DNA of 64,000 nt, from contig NZ_WUTT01000001.1 of assembly GCF_009902005.1 (NCBI RefSeq), positions 2,629,762 to 2,693,761 on the forward strand. The letters run 5' to 3'. Origin of the DNA: Halomonas alimentaria (GTDB taxonomy: Bacteria > Pseudomonadota > Gammaproteobacteria > Pseudomonadales > Halomonadaceae). The position numbers and the translations under genes are program-made. Every line of letters starts with the position of its first letter. The stretch's first letter is position 1. Below the pieces are notes generated by a model. It worked only from the letters and a program-made list of their open reading frames with translations, was not told the DNA's origin and ran no database searches. This document shows positions 7,715-18,074 of this stretch, one piece after another.

Positions 7715-9904
7715 TCATGCCGGGCCCTCCCGGTGGCGGATCAGGAAGACGTGGTGCAGGTCGGGATTCCGAGAGAAATCGGGGTCGAAGGTCCGCGCCG
7801 AGATCTCCTCCACCGCATAGTGTTCCGCCAGGTCGGCGTCCAGCGTGAAGCGCCGCTGGTTATTGGAGAACACCAGGGTTCCCCCGGGTGCCAGGCGCGC
7901 CATGGCCAGGCGCACCAGCCGGCCGTGGTCGCGCTGGATATCCAGGGTATCCTCCATCTTCTTCGAGTTGGAGAAGGTCGGCGGGTCCATGAAGATCAGG
8001 TCGAACTCGGCCCGGGCACTCTCCAGCCAGCGCAGGCAGTCGTCACGCACCACCCGATGTCGCCCCGGATCGAGGCGGTTGAGCGCAAAGTTGTCGCGGG
8101 CCCACTGCAGGTAGGTGTTGGAGAGGTCGACGCTGACGCTCTCCACCGCACCACCCGCGCTGCCGCTGCCCAGGGCCGCCTGCACGGTAGCCGCCCCGGT
8201 GTAGCAGAACAGATTGAGGAAGCGCTTGCCGGCGGCCATCTCGCCGAGCATCCGGCGTACCGGGCGATGGTCGAGGAAGAGTCCGGTATCCAGGTAGTCG
8301 CGCAGGTTGACCCACAGCCTGGCCGGCCCCTCGTGCACCTCGAAGCGCTCGCCGGTGGCGGCCTGCTTCTGGTACTGGTCGCGTCCGCTCTGGCGCTGGC
8401 GTCGCTTGACCACGACCCGTGCGGAGTCCACCTCGAGCACCTCGGGGATCACCGCCAGCGCCTCGAAGAGCCGCTTCTGGGCCTGGCCGGCATCCACCGA
8501 CTTCGGCGCCGCATACTCCTGCACATGCACCCAGCCAGCATAGACATCCACCGCCAGCGCATACTCCGGCATATCCGCATCGTAGAGGCGGTAGCAGCTC
8601 TCGCCGCTCTTCTTCAGCCACTTCCTGAGCCGCTTGCGGTTCTTCTCCAGCCGGTTGGCGAACATCTGCGCCCCCTCCGAGCGGGACGGCGGCGTGGCCG
8701 TCTCCTCGCCCTCCCGCTCGGGTACCGCCATCAGCAGCAGCTTCGTCTCCAGGGGGCCGTTGCGCAGCGCATACTGCTTGTGGGCACGCAGGCCGATGCG
8801 ATGGCCAAGGTCAGGGTTGCCGGTGAACACCGCCAGGCGCCAGCCAGGGAAGGCTGCGCGCACCCGCTCGCCCAGCCGGGCGTAGAGGGTCACCAGCTCC
8901 GGCAGCTCGCCGAGTCGCTCGCCATAGGGCGGATTCGTGATCACCAGGCCCGCCGGCGCCTCCTCGAGCCCTTGCGGGCGGGCCAGCTCGGCGAGCCCCG
9001 CGCCCTGAAGCTCGATCAGCGCCGGGATGCCGGCACGCATGGCATTGGCTTTGGCCGCGGAGAGCGCCGCCGGGCTCTGGTCGAAACCGTAGAACCGCGA
9101 ACGGCAGCGCTTGCGACCGATGCTGGCCCGCGCCTCGGCCTCGCGCCGGAGCTCTCGCCATGCCGCCTCGTCGTGCCCCGCCCAGCCGTGGAAGCCGAAG
9201 CGCTCCCGGGGCAGGTTGGGTGCCATGTCGGCGGCCATCAGTGCCGCCTCGATCAGCAGGGTCCCGGCGCCACACAGCGGATCGACCAGCGGCGCCCCCT
9301 GGCGGGCCAGCTCGGGCCAGCCGGCACGCACCAGCAGGGCCGCGGCCAGGTTCTCCTTGAGCGGCGCGTGCCCCACGTCGCGACGATAGCCACGACGGTG
9401 CAGGCTCTCGCCGGAGAGGTCGATACCCACCACCAGGCGACCACGGTGGAGATTGGCGTAGAGACGCAAGTCCGGCTGCTTGAGATCCACCGAGGGGCGC
9501 GGCAACTCCCGGGCCTGCAGGCGATCGACCACGCCATCCTTGACCGTCTGGGCACCGAAGCGGGTGTGGCGGATCTCCTCGCTGCGTCCATGGAAGTCCA
9601 CCGCCAGGCTGGCACCGAGCGGCAGGTGCTGCTCCCAGGCCACCGCGGCCACCGCCTCGCGCAGTTGGTCGGGGGTATTCACGCCCTCCTCGCGGACCAG
9701 GCACAGGATGACGCGGTTGGCCAGGCGCGACCACAGGCAGAGCCGGTAGGCCGAGGCCAGGTCAGCCCGGGCATTCACCGCCCCCACGGTGCTCTTGCCG
9801 GGTGCGGCGCCAAGGGCTGCCAGCTCCTCGGCCAGCAGTTCCTCGAGACCGCGGGGGCAGGTCACCAATAGCTCAAGGGAAGAGGTGGATGGGGTCGGAT
9901 TCAT
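7715..9904 (-). CDS. rlmL: Bifunctional 23S rRNA methyltransferase RlmKL (m2G2445/m7G2069)
   Basis: The fused enzyme modifies helix 74 of 23S rRNA. The N-terminal half has a THUMP domain and an RlmL-type methyltransferase with the NPPYGERLGE catalytic motif near residue 320. The C-terminal half is RlmK, with FLNLFCYTGAATV for S-adenosylmethionine and FMDPPTFSNSKK near residue 638. The length, 729 residues, is normal for the fusion. ATG at 9904 is preferred to an in-frame TTG six bases upstream. The 3' end has been tandemly duplicated, replacing an older ending (…RHQESRKGGDA) with …RHREGPA. Neighbours rmf and pyrD keep the Pseudomonas-like order. Confidence 0.95.
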   Translation of the reverse strand: MNPTPSTSSLELLVTCPRGLEELLAEELAALGAAPGKSTVGAVNARADLASAYRLCLWSRLANRVILCLVREEGVNTPDQLREAVAAVAWEQHLPLGASLAVDFHGRSEEIRHTRFGAQTVKDGVVDRLQARELPRPSVDLKQPDLRLYANLHRGRLVVGIDLSGESLHRRGYRRDVGHAPLKENLAAALLVRAGWPELARQGAPLVDPLCGAGTLLIEAALMAADMAPNLPRERFGFHGWAGHDEAAWRELRREAEARASIGRKRCRSRFYGFDQSPAALSAAKANAMRAGIPALIELQGAGLAELARPQGLEEAPAGLVITNPPYGERLGELPELVTLYARLGERVRAAFPGWRLAVFTGNPDLGHRIGLRAHKQYALRNGPLETKLLLMAVPEREGEETATPPSRSEGAQMFANRLEKNRKRLRKWLKKSGESCYRLYDADMPEYALAVDVYAGWVHVQEYAAPKSVDAGQAQKRLFEALAVIPEVLEVDSARVVVKRRQRQSGRDQYQKQAATGERFEVHEGPARLWVNLRDYLDTGLFLDHRPVRRMLGEMAAGKRFLNLFCYTGAATVQAALGSGSAGGAVESVSVDLSNTYLQWARDNFALNRLDPGRHRVVRDDCLRWLESARAEFDLIFMDPPTFSNSKKMEDTLDIQRDHGRLVRLAMARLAPGGTLVFSNNQRRFTLDADLAEHYAVEEISARTFDPDFSRNPDLHHVFLIRHREGPA
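7732..7775. repeat. Direct repeat, copy 2 (inside rlmKL 3' end)
   Basis: This is the in-gene partner of 7647-7690 and encodes RNPDLHHVFLIRH of the live protein. The reading then ends in EGPA and a stop at 7715-7717. Confidence 0.9.
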
Positions 9905-10150
9905 CGGCAATCACCGCGAGGCAGTAGGGTAAATGTGTGCCATGTCAGGCAGGTGAACGAGCTGTTACAAATCGGTGGTCGACAACCCGGATCGGGATGG
10001 GCTATCAATAGGACAGTAGCTACTGAGAACACGCATGCGTTTCCTGTCATCGGGCCTGCCCTTTCCAGATTCTGGGCCGGTGGCATGTTACGGCTCGGGC
10101 CGCTTCAACAATCCCCGAGCCAGTCAGATACCTTATCAAGAGGTAGTCCA

Positions 10151-10357
10151 ATGAAACGACAGAAACGTGATCGCTTCCAGCGTGCCTATACGCATGGCTA
10201 CAAGGCAGGTGTCTCAGGTCGCTCCCGCGATGACTGTCCCAGTCAGGACGTCAATCTTCGCGAATACTGGATGAGCGGTTGGCGTGAAGGTCGTGGGGAT
10301 CATTGGGCCGGCATGACCGGTGTCTCCGGCATCCACAAGAACCCCATGGTGGTGTGA
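10151..10357 (+). CDS. rmf: Ribosome modulation factor
   Basis: RMF dimerises 70S ribosomes into inactive 100S particles in stationary phase. The 68-residue basic protein opens MKRQKRDRFQRAYTHGYKAG and contains NLREYWMSGWREGR, both strongly conserved in RMF. It is about 13 residues longer than the E. coli protein at its C terminus. The 246-base region upstream separates it from divergent rlmKL and should hold its growth-phase promoter, though I see no clear consensus. A terminator follows directly. Confidence 0.95.
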   Translation: MKRQKRDRFQRAYTHGYKAGVSGRSRDDCPSQDVNLREYWMSGWREGRGDHWAGMTGVSGIHKNPMVV

Positions 10358-10394
10358 ACCCGCTACCCGAACCTATCGAGGTTCACGCTTCCTC

Positions 10395-10421
10395 AAGCCC
10401 GCGGCAAGCCGCGGGCTTTTT
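10395..10421 (+). terminator. rho-independent terminator of rmf
   Basis: A 10-bp perfect stem AGCCCGCGGC / GCCGCGGGCT closes an AA loop and is followed by a run of T. It lies 37 bases after rmf and faces the convergent pyrD end. Confidence 0.9.
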
Positions 10422-10439
10422 GCGTGGGTACGCTGCGGC

Positions 10440-11456
10440 TCAGGCCCCGTCGCGCAGCGCCCGCGCGCACTCCCCAACGAGCGCCGGGCCGCGGTAGATG
10501 AAGCCCGAATAGAGCTGTACCAGGTCGGCCCCGGCCTCGCGCTTGGCCAGTGCCGCCGCACCGCTGTCGATGCCACCCACGCCGACGATCGGCATCTCGG
10601 GCAGCCGGCGGCGCAGCTCCCGAATCACCGCATTGGATGCCTCGAACACCGGTCGTCCGGAGAGGCCGCCGGCCTCGTCGGCATGGGCCAGGCCCGCCAC
10701 CGCCTCGCGGGACACCGTGGTATTGGTGGCAATCACCGCATCGATGGCATTGGCCGCCAGGCAATCGGCCACCAGCCCCACCTCCTCGGCCTCCATGTCC
10801 GGCGCGATCTTCACCGCCAGGGGCACCCGGCGACCGCTGTCGCGGTCGAGGCGCGAGCCCGCCTCGCGAAGCGCCGAGAGCAATCCGTCGAGGTGCTCGC
10901 CGAACTGGAGGTTACGCAGCCCCGGGGTATTGGGCGAGGAGATATTGACGGTGACGTAGTGGGCGTAGGCGTGCACCTTCTCCAGGCAGATCAGGTAGTC
11001 ATCCACCGCCTGCTCCACCGGGGTCGTCAGGTTCTTGCCGATATTGATGCCGATCACGCCGTCGAAACGGCTGGCCCTGACCTTCGCGACCAGGTGGTCG
11101 ACCCCGGCGTTGTTGAAGCCCATGCGGTTGATGATGGCACCCGCCTCGGGCAGCCGGAACAGCCGCGGCCGTGGATTGCCGGGCTGTGGCCTGGGGGTCA
11201 CGGTACCGACCTCCACGAAGCCGAAGCCCAGCGCACCCAGGGCATCGAGGTGGTCGCCATTCTTGTCGAGTCCGGCGGCGAGTCCCACCCGGTTGGGGAA
11301 GCGCAGCCCCATCAGCTCCACCGGGTCCGCCACTCGCTCGCCCCCCAGGCGTGCCGCCAACCCCACCCTGGCGGCCAGGTCCAGCCCGCGCAGGGTCAGG
11401 CCGTGGGCTGTCTCGGCGTCCAGACGAAAGAGCAGCGAGCGGGCAAGAGAGTACAT
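10440..11456 (-). CDS. pyrD: Dihydroorotate dehydrogenase, class 2 (quinone-linked)
   Basis: PyrD oxidises dihydroorotate to orotate in pyrimidine synthesis and passes electrons to the quinone pool at the inner membrane. The 338-residue product has the class 2 N-terminal helix region ([19 protein letters not shown]). [11 protein letters not shown] and NRMGFNNAG follow, then [14 protein letters not shown] with the class 2 catalytic Ser, and NTTVSRE and GGIDSG in the FMN site. A purine-rich GGAG precedes the ATG. The pyrD/rmf/rlmKL order is also seen in pseudomonads. Confidence 0.96.
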   Translation of the reverse strand: MYSLARSLLFRLDAETAHGLTLRGLDLAARVGLAARLGGERVADPVELMGLRFPNRVGLAAGLDKNGDHLDALGALGFGFVEVGTVTPRPQPGNPRPRLFRLPEAGAIINRMGFNNAGVDHLVAKVRASRFDGVIGINIGKNLTTPVEQAVDDYLICLEKVHAYAHYVTVNISSPNTPGLRNLQFGEHLDGLLSALREAGSRLDRDSGRRVPLAVKIAPDMEAEEVGLVADCLAANAIDAVIATNTTVSREAVAGLAHADEAGGLSGRPVFEASNAVIRELRRRLPEMPIVGVGGIDSGAAALAKREAGADLVQLYSGFIYRGPALVGECARALRDGA

Positions 11457-11630
11457 GGCGTCTCCGGAGGGTAGCGGTCACGGGCGGGGCGTGATTATAG
11501 CAGCGCCTCCCTGGGGAAACGACGTCACAGGGGGCAGCCGACGCCGATTTTGTGATCTACTGTAGCCAACCAAGAGACACCGGGGTGTGGAGCACCCGGA
11601 ACACACCGCCGCGGAGCCAGGGAGATGCAT

Positions 11631-12983
11631 ATGGCCGAGACCACCGAAACCCTCGAGGACCGCCTGTCGCGCATACACCGTGCGCTGGGGGATGAGCATC
11701 TCGAAGCCGTCGATGCCGTGCTGGACGACCTGGAGCCGGCCGAGATCGCCCTGTTGCTGGAGTCGCTGCCTCCCGCTGCGCGTATCCGCCTGTGGCAGCG
11801 GGTACCCGGCGAGGTCGACGGCGAGGTGCTGCTGCATGTGCACGACGAGGTGCGCAGCACCCTGCTGGACGACATGGACCACGAGGAGATCGTGGCCGCC
11901 GCCACCGGCATGGACACCGCCGACCTGGCGGAGATCTTCGAGGACCTACCCCAGCAGGTCGCCGAGGACATGCTGCGCTCCATGGATGCCCTGCAGCGCG
12001 AACGCCTGGAGGAGACCCTCTCCTTCGAGGAGGACAGCGCCGGGCGCCTGATGCGCACCGACACCATCGCGGTGCGCAGCGACGTCAGCCTGGAGACGGT
12101 GTGCCGCTTCCTGCGCTGGAAGGAGTCGATCCCCGACAACACCCACCTGCTGATGGTGGTGGACCGCGACGGCCTCTTCCAGGGCACCCTGCCGATGGCG
12201 CGGCTGATCAGCCACCCGCCGGAGATGGCGGTGGCCGACCTGATGGACCACGAGGTGGACAGCATCCGCGTGGACATGAAGTCCCGCGACGTGGCCACCC
12301 TGTTCCAGACCCACGACCTGGTCTCGGCACCAGTGGTGGACGAGGCGGGCCTGCTGCTCGGTCGCATCGTCATCGATGATATCGTCGACGTCATCCGCGA
12401 GGACTCCGAGCAGGCACTGATGAACATGGCCGGCCTCGACGAGGAGGAGGACCTGTTCGCCCCGGTGCTGCCCAGCGCCAAGCGTCGCGCCGTGTGGCTG
12501 GGCATCAACCTGATCACCGCCTTCCTGGCCGCCTGGGTGATCGGCCGCTTCGAGGATGCCCTGGACCAGATCGTCGCCCTGGCGGTGCTGATGCCCATCG
12601 TCGCCAGCATGGGGGGCATCGCCGGCAGCCAGACCCTGACCCTGGCGATCCGCGGTCTTGCCCTGGGCCAGATCAGCAGCACCAACAGCGCCTGGCTGCT
12701 GCGCAAGGAGGTCGGCATCGCCATCCTCAACGGCGTGCTGTGGGCCCTGGTGGTAGCGGTACTGGCACTGCTGTGGTTCAAGAGCATCGCCATCGGCACG
12801 ATCATCGGCGCCGCCCTGGTGATCAACATGCTGGCAGCAGGCATCGCCGGCATCGTCATTCCGCTGCTGCTCAAGCGGGCAGGAATCGACCCGGCGCTGT
12901 CGGGCTCGGTGATCCTCACCACCGTCACCGACGTGGTGGGCTTCATGTCCTTCCTGGGCCTGGCCACCTACTTCCTGCTGTGA
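11631..12983 (+). CDS. mgtE: Magnesium transporter MgtE
   Basis: MgtE is a homodimeric inner-membrane Mg2+ channel gated by cytoplasmic Mg2+. The N-terminal superhelical domain runs to about residue 128, followed by a CBS pair to about residue 255. A plug-helix region and five transmembrane segments follow, including the conserved PIVASMGGIAGSQT pore motif near residue 325. The ATG at 11631 has CAGGGAG six bases upstream and gives 450 residues; an in-frame ATG at 11625 is too close to that site. Regulation is expected to be by Mg2+ binding to the CBS/N domain. A strong bidirectional terminator follows. Confidence 0.94.
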   Translation: MAETTETLEDRLSRIHRALGDEHLEAVDAVLDDLEPAEIALLLESLPPAARIRLWQRVPGEVDGEVLLHVHDEVRSTLLDDMDHEEIVAAATGMDTADLAEIFEDLPQQVAEDMLRSMDALQRERLEETLSFEEDSAGRLMRTDTIAVRSDVSLETVCRFLRWKESIPDNTHLLMVVDRDGLFQGTLPMARLISHPPEMAVADLMDHEVDSIRVDMKSRDVATLFQTHDLVSAPVVDEAGLLLGRIVIDDIVDVIREDSEQALMNMAGLDEEEDLFAPVLPSAKRRAVWLGINLITAFLAAWVIGRFEDALDQIVALAVLMPIVASMGGIAGSQTLTLAIRGLALGQISSTNSAWLLRKEVGIAILNGVLWALVVAVLALLWFKSIAIGTIIGAALVINMLAAGIAGIVIPLLLKRAGIDPALSGSVILTTVTDVVGFMSFLGLATYFLL

Positions 12984-13013
12984 GACTCCCGCCAAGCCCT
13001 GCTCGCCGCCCAT

Positions 13014-13049
13014 AACGAGGAACCCCGCCTGATGGCGGGGTTCCTCGTT
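13014..13049. terminator. Bidirectional terminator between mgtE and the glutamate dehydrogenase gene
   Basis: A 16-bp stem (AACGAGGAACCCCGCC with its complement) encloses a TGAT loop. It sits between the two convergent 3' ends. Confidence 0.88.
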
Positions 13050-13068
13050 GGTGGTGAATGGAAAGTGC

Positions 13069-16000
13069 TCAGAGATCGCGGCTGCTCTCGGCCAGGTCGA
13101 CCAGTTCGCGAACCGCCACGGCGAACAGCGGGAAGCCACCCTGGCCGCCGCTACCCACCTGCTCGAGCAGACGGCGCCAGCGCGCATGCATGGCATCATG
13201 CCGCTCGAGCCACTCGGCGACACGGGCCACGGCGTCGTCGGGCCCCGCCTCCATCTGCAGCACGCTGACCGTCAACGCCAGCTGCTGACGATCGATGTCG
13301 TCACGGAAGGTCTCGCGGGCCTGGGCCTGCCAGCTGTCGCGCACCTGCAGATCGGTGATCTGGCGAATCATCCACGGCAGCTCCAGGCGACTGCCGATCT
13401 CGTAGAACACCTCGGCCACCTGTTCCGGCACCACATCGGCCTGGCGTGCGGCCTGGATGATACCCAGCCCGGCATACAGGCTCCCGGCGGCCGCCACGCT
13501 GGACGCCAGTGCCTCGGGCACCCCGGCTTCCACCAGCTCGTCACGACGCGCCTCCCAGCTCTCGCGCTCCTCGCCGCTGAGGCGCTCGCCGATACCCTCG
13601 CGGATCGCCGCCAGGCGAGGCGCGAAGTAATCGATACACTCGCGGGTATCGACGCCGACGCGACCGCGCAGGAACCAACGAGTGGAGCGGCGGATCATCC
13701 GCATCAGGTCGAGCATCATCGAGTACTGCACGTGGCTCGGCACCCGGTTGTCCAGCGCCTCGATCTGCGACCAGATCTCGCCCAGCCCGAACACCTCGCG
13801 GGCAATGATATAGGCGCGGGCAATCTCGGCCCGGCCAGCCCCGGTGGAGTCGATCAGCCGGCGCACGAAGACGATGCCCATGTGGTCGACCAGGTCGTTG
13901 GCCACCTGGGTGGCAACGATCTCGCGCTTGAGGCGATGCTCGTACATCTCGTCGCGGTAGCGCTCCACCAGTACCCCCGGGAAGATGCGCTCCACATAGC
14001 GCACGATGACCGGGTCGTCGGGAACATCGGAGACGATTAGGTCACCCTTGAGCACGCTCTTGGCGTAGGAGATCAGCATGGCCAGCTCCGGCAGCAGCAT
14101 GCCCTGCTGGTTGGCGGCACGCTCCTGGAGTTCCTCGTCCGCGGGCAGGAACTCGAGCTCGCGGTCGAGCTGACCGGCGGCCTCCAGCTCGCTGATGAAG
14201 CGCCGGAAGGGGCCGACCCCCTGCTGCGAGAGCAGCTCGGCGAGATCCAGGGCCTGGGTCTGGCGATAGTTGTCGATCAGCACCAGATCGCTCACCTCAC
14301 CGGTCATCTCGGCAAGCAGCTGGTTACGCTGCTTGTCGGTCATATCGCCGCGCTTGACCACCTCGTCGATGAGGATCTTGATGTTGACCTCATGGTCGGA
14401 GCAGTTCACCCCACCGGCGTTATCGATGAAGTCGGTATTGACCCGCACGCCCCGGGCGGCGGCCTCCATGCGGCCACGCTGGGTGAAGCCTAGGTTGCCG
14501 CCCTCGCCCACCACCTTGCAGTTGAGCTCGCGGCCGTCGATGCGCAGGCCATCATTGGCCTTGTCGCCCACCTGGGCATCGGTCTCGTCGCTGCCCTTGA
14601 CGTAGGTGCCGATGCCGCCGTTCCAGATCAGGTCGACTTCGGACCTGAGCATGGCGCTGATCAGCTCGTTGGGCGAGAGCCTGTCTTCGCGGACACCGAA
14701 ACGCGATTTCATCTGCTTGGAGATGGGGATCGACTTGGCACTGCGCTTGAACACCCCGCCCCCCTCGGAGATCAGTGCGCTGTCGAAATCCTCCCAGCTG
14801 GAGCGCGGCATCTCGAAAAGGCGCTTGCGCTCGGCGAAGGTGGCCACCGCGTCAGGCTCGGGGTCGACGAAGATATGCAGGTGGTTGAAGGCCCCCACCA
14901 GTCGGATCTTGTCCGACAGCAGCATGCCGTTGCCGAAGACATCGCCGCCCATGTCGCCGATGCCCACCACGCTGAACTCGTCCTCCTGGGTGTTCACCCC
15001 CAGGCCGCGGAAGTGGCGCTTGACCGACTCCCAGGCGCCCTTGGCGGTGATCCCCATCTTCTTGTGGTCGTAGCCGTTGGCGCCACCCGAAGCGAAGGCA
15101 TCGCCCAGCCAGTGGTCATACTCGGCGGAGATCTCGTTGGCGATATCCGAGAAGGTCGCGGTGCCCTTGTCGGCGGCCACCACCAGGTAGGCGTCATCGT
15201 CGTCGTGGCGCACCACGTCGCGCGGCGGCACCACCTCGCCCCCCTTGAGGTTGTCGGTCACATCGAGCAGGGCACGGATGAAGGTCTTGTAGCACTCGAT
15301 GCCCTCGCGCTGGAAGGCCTCGCGATCGCCCTCGGGCAGCCGCTTGCAGACGAAGCCGCCCTTGGCGCCCACCGGCACGATCACCGAGTTCTTGACCTGC
15401 TGGGCCTTGACCAGGCCCAGCACCTCGGTGCGGAAGTCCTCGTGGCGGTCGGACCAGCGCAGCCCGCCGCGGGCCACCTTGCCGCCGCGCAGGTGAACGC
15501 CCTCGACCCGCGGGGAGCAGACGAAGATCTCGAAGGCGGGACGCGGCTTGGGCATGCCGGTGACCTTCGAGGGCTCCAGCTTGAAGGCGATATAGTCCTT
15601 GACGCCACCGTCCTCGCGGCGCTGGTAGTAGTTGGTGCGCAGGGTCGCCAGGATCAGCTCCATGTAGCGACGCAGCAGCTGGTCGTCGTTGAGGCTAGCC
15701 ACCTCGTCGAGCAGCCGCTGGATGCGCTCCACGCAGGACTCCACCTCACCCTCATCGGGGCGGTCGGCGGGGTCGAAGCGCAGCTCGAACAGCGTCACCA
15801 GCTCGCGGGTGATCTCCGGATAGCTGGCCAGGGTGTTGGCCATGTAGTCCTGGGAGACGCCGAAGCGGATCTGCTTGAGGTAGCGGGCGTAGGCACGCAG
15901 CATCGCCACCTCGCGCCAGTCGAGGTTGGCGCCAATGATCAACCGGTTGAAGGCGTCGTTGTCCGCCTCGCCGGCCCAGATGCGCTGGAAGGCCTCGATG

Positions 16001-17907
16001 AAGGGCTCACGCATCTCCTGGAGATTGACCTCGGTGCTGGTGTGGTGCTCGAGGTTGAAGTCATGGATCCAGTAGCTGGCATCGGTGGCGCCAATCTCGT
16101 AGGGACGCTCGCCGATCACCCTGAGCCCCAGGTTCTCCATCATCGGCAGCACATCGGAGAGCGGGATCGGCGCATCACGGTGAAACAGCTTGAGGTTGAC
16201 CCCGCTGCCCTCCTCCTCCACCAGGCGGTAGAGCGACAGCGACAGCGCGTCACCATCATCCAGCTCACCGATATGGTGCAGGTCATAGACCGCGGTGCGG
16301 GCACTGAAGTCGTCGCGGTAGCTGGCCGGGAAGGCATCGCGGAAGCGATCCATCAGGCGGTTGGCCTGCTCCTCGCCGAAGCCGTCGATGCAGGCGGCCT
16401 GGAGGTCATCGCGCCAGTTGCGTGCCAGCTTGGACAGCTTGGCCTCGAGGCGCTTGATGTCGTACTCGGCCGGGCGTTCGTCCTTGAAGCGCAGGATGAA
16501 CTGGATGCGCGCCAGCACCGACTCCGAGAGGTAGGTATTGAAGTCGCCGAAGGTGGCATCGAGCTCCTCGCAGAGCATCTCCTGGATGCGCAGGCGCAGC
16601 TCAGTGGAGAACACGTCCCGTGGCACGAAGGCCAGGCAGGAGTAGAAGCGCCCCGGACGATCCTCGCGCACGAAGAGCCGCACACGGCGGCGCTCGCGGA
16701 TGCTGAGGATGCCCAGCGCCGTCTGGGCCAGCTCCTCGGTATCGATCTGGAAGAAGTCGTCGCGGGGATAGACCTCGAGGATCTGCAGCAGCTGCTTGCC
16801 GTTGTGCCCCTTGGGGTTGAAGCCGGCGATCTCCATCACCGACTTGAGCTTGCGGCGCAGGATCGGCACGTTGCGCGGCGACTCGTTGTAGACGGTGGCG
16901 GTAAACAGCCCCAGGAAGCGATGCTCGCCGACCAGGTTGCCCTTGGCATCGTAGCGGTCGATGGAAATGTAGTCGGGATAGGTCGGCCGATGAACCCGGG
17001 CGTGGTGGGCACTCTTGGAGAAGCTCAGGAGCTCGGGTACCAGGACGTAATGGCCATCCTCGATACCGAGTTCGGTGCGGATACGCTCCCGATAGCGGGG
17101 CTGGTCAAGGCGGAACACCCCGAGCTCGCTGCCCTTGACCTTGTCGAGGGTCTCCTTGCCGCTCTTCTCCTTCACCACGTAGGCGTCGTACCCCAGGAAG
17201 GTGAAGTTGTCATGGAGCATCCACTCCAGGAAGGTGATCGCCTCGGCATGGTCATCCGGATCGGTCTGCGGTGGGCAGCCGGCACGTAACTCCGCCAGGG
17301 CCTCCTCGACCTTGGAACGCATGGGATCGAAGTCGGCCACCGCGGTACGCACGTCGACCAGCACTTCCTCGAGGCTGGCCTGCATCTCCTGCAGCATCTC
17401 GACATCGGAGTGGCGATCGATCTCGATGACGATCAGCGATTCGCGCCGCGCAGGGGCGGCGGGATCCTTCGGCGAGGTCACCTGCTTCAGGCGATGGTCG
17501 CGACCGCGCTCGGTGGCCAGCACGGCATTGTGAATGGCATGCACGGTGATGCCACGCCGGTTGAGCTCGATGCGCACCGAATCGACCAGGAAGGGCATGT
17601 CCTCGTGCAGCACCGCCACGAAGGTGTGGGGTGACTGCCAGCCGTGTTCCTCGAAATCCGGGTTGAATACCCGCACCTTGGGATCGGCCGGATCGAACTG
17701 CTGCAGGAAGTGCCACACCGAGAGGGTGGCGCCATAGACGTCGTCGAGGCGACGATCCTCAAGGTCATCCAGTGGCACGGCGGCATAGAAGTATTCGGCG
17801 AAGGCGCCGACAGCCTCCGCCTTGGCGGCGTCCAGCTTGGCATTCAGCCTCTCATGAAGCTGCTTGAGCAGATCCTGTCTGGCTTCGTCATTCGCAACGT
17901 GCTGCAT
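13069..17907 (-). CDS. gdhB: Large NAD-specific glutamate dehydrogenase (GdhB / L-GDH180 type)
   Basis: This cytoplasmic enzyme deaminates glutamate to 2-oxoglutarate with NAD and is mainly catabolic. The 1612-residue length matches the roughly 180-kDa class. The N-terminal 700 residues are the regulatory region typical of this class. The catalytic core begins near residue 800 with GGLRWSDRHEDFRTEVLGLV, followed by VPVGAKGGFV near 849 and an NAD-domain GEGGNLGFTQRGR near 1135. A long C-terminal region follows. The ATG at 17907 (MQHVANDEARQ) is the first in frame. It is the largest gene in the window, and trmA lies upstream on the same strand. Confidence 0.95.
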   Translation of the reverse strand: MQHVANDEARQDLLKQLHERLNAKLDAAKAEAVGAFAEYFYAAVPLDDLEDRRLDDVYGATLSVWHFLQQFDPADPKVRVFNPDFEEHGWQSPHTFVAVLHEDMPFLVDSVRIELNRRGITVHAIHNAVLATERGRDHRLKQVTSPKDPAAPARRESLIVIEIDRHSDVEMLQEMQASLEEVLVDVRTAVADFDPMRSKVEEALAELRAGCPPQTDPDDHAEAITFLEWMLHDNFTFLGYDAYVVKEKSGKETLDKVKGSELGVFRLDQPRYRERIRTELGIEDGHYVLVPELLSFSKSAHHARVHRPTYPDYISIDRYDAKGNLVGEHRFLGLFTATVYNESPRNVPILRRKLKSVMEIAGFNPKGHNGKQLLQILEVYPRDDFFQIDTEELAQTALGILSIRERRRVRLFVREDRPGRFYSCLAFVPRDVFSTELRLRIQEMLCEELDATFGDFNTYLSESVLARIQFILRFKDERPAEYDIKRLEAKLSKLARNWRDDLQAACIDGFGEEQANRLMDRFRDAFPASYRDDFSARTAVYDLHHIGELDDGDALSLSLYRLVEEEGSGVNLKLFHRDAPIPLSDVLPMMENLGLRVIGERPYEIGATDASYWIHDFNLEHHTSTEVNLQEMREPFIEAFQRIWAGEADNDAFNRLIIGANLDWREVAMLRAYARYLKQIRFGVSQDYMANTLASYPEITRELVTLFELRFDPADRPDEGEVESCVERIQRLLDEVASLNDDQLLRRYMELILATLRTNYYQRREDGGVKDYIAFKLEPSKVTGMPKPRPAFEIFVCSPRVEGVHLRGGKVARGGLRWSDRHEDFRTEVLGLVKAQQVKNSVIVPVGAKGGFVCKRLPEGDREAFQREGIECYKTFIRALLDVTDNLKGGEVVPPRDVVRHDDDDAYLVVAADKGTATFSDIANEISAEYDHWLGDAFASGGANGYDHKKMGITAKGAWESVKRHFRGLGVNTQEDEFSVVGIGDMGGDVFGNGMLLSDKIRLVGAFNHLHIFVDPEPDAVATFAERKRLFEMPRSSWEDFDSALISEGGGVFKRSAKSIPISKQMKSRFGVREDRLSPNELISAMLRSEVDLIWNGGIGTYVKGSDETDAQVGDKANDGLRIDGRELNCKVVGEGGNLGFTQRGRMEAAARGVRVNTDFIDNAGGVNCSDHEVNIKILIDEVVKRGDMTDKQRNQLLAEMTGEVSDLVLIDNYRQTQALDLAELLSQQGVGPFRRFISELEAAGQLDRELEFLPADEELQERAANQQGMLLPELAMLISYAKSVLKGDLIVSDVPDDPVIVRYVERIFPGVLVERYRDEMYEHRLKREIVATQVANDLVDHMGIVFVRRLIDSTGAGRAEIARAYIIAREVFGLGEIWSQIEALDNRVPSHVQYSMMLDLMRMIRRSTRWFLRGRVGVDTRECIDYFAPRLAAIREGIGERLSGEERESWEARRDELVEAGVPEALASSVAAAGSLYAGLGIIQAARQADVVPEQVAEVFYEIGSRLELPWMIRQITDLQVRDSWQAQARETFRDDIDRQQLALTVSVLQMEAGPDDAVARVAEWLERHDAMHARWRRLLEQVGSGGQGGFPLFAVAVRELVDLAESSRDL

Positions 17908-18074
17908 CCATCACCTCGGCTACCGGCGGTCGCTGCTGCGACCGGAAGTGTTCGACACGGCCCCGGCGGGGCCCTGTCGCCAGCTTACGCGACTCCCGGA
18001 GCTCGACCCAGCCACTTGACGTTCTGCTCATGGAGCATGTCGGTTGCGCATTGCCAATCGCAGACAGGACTCCG

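Noticed and set aside
11625..11630. mgtE start at ATG 11625
   Set aside because: Only two or three bases separate it from the GGGAG site; ATG 11631 has proper spacing.
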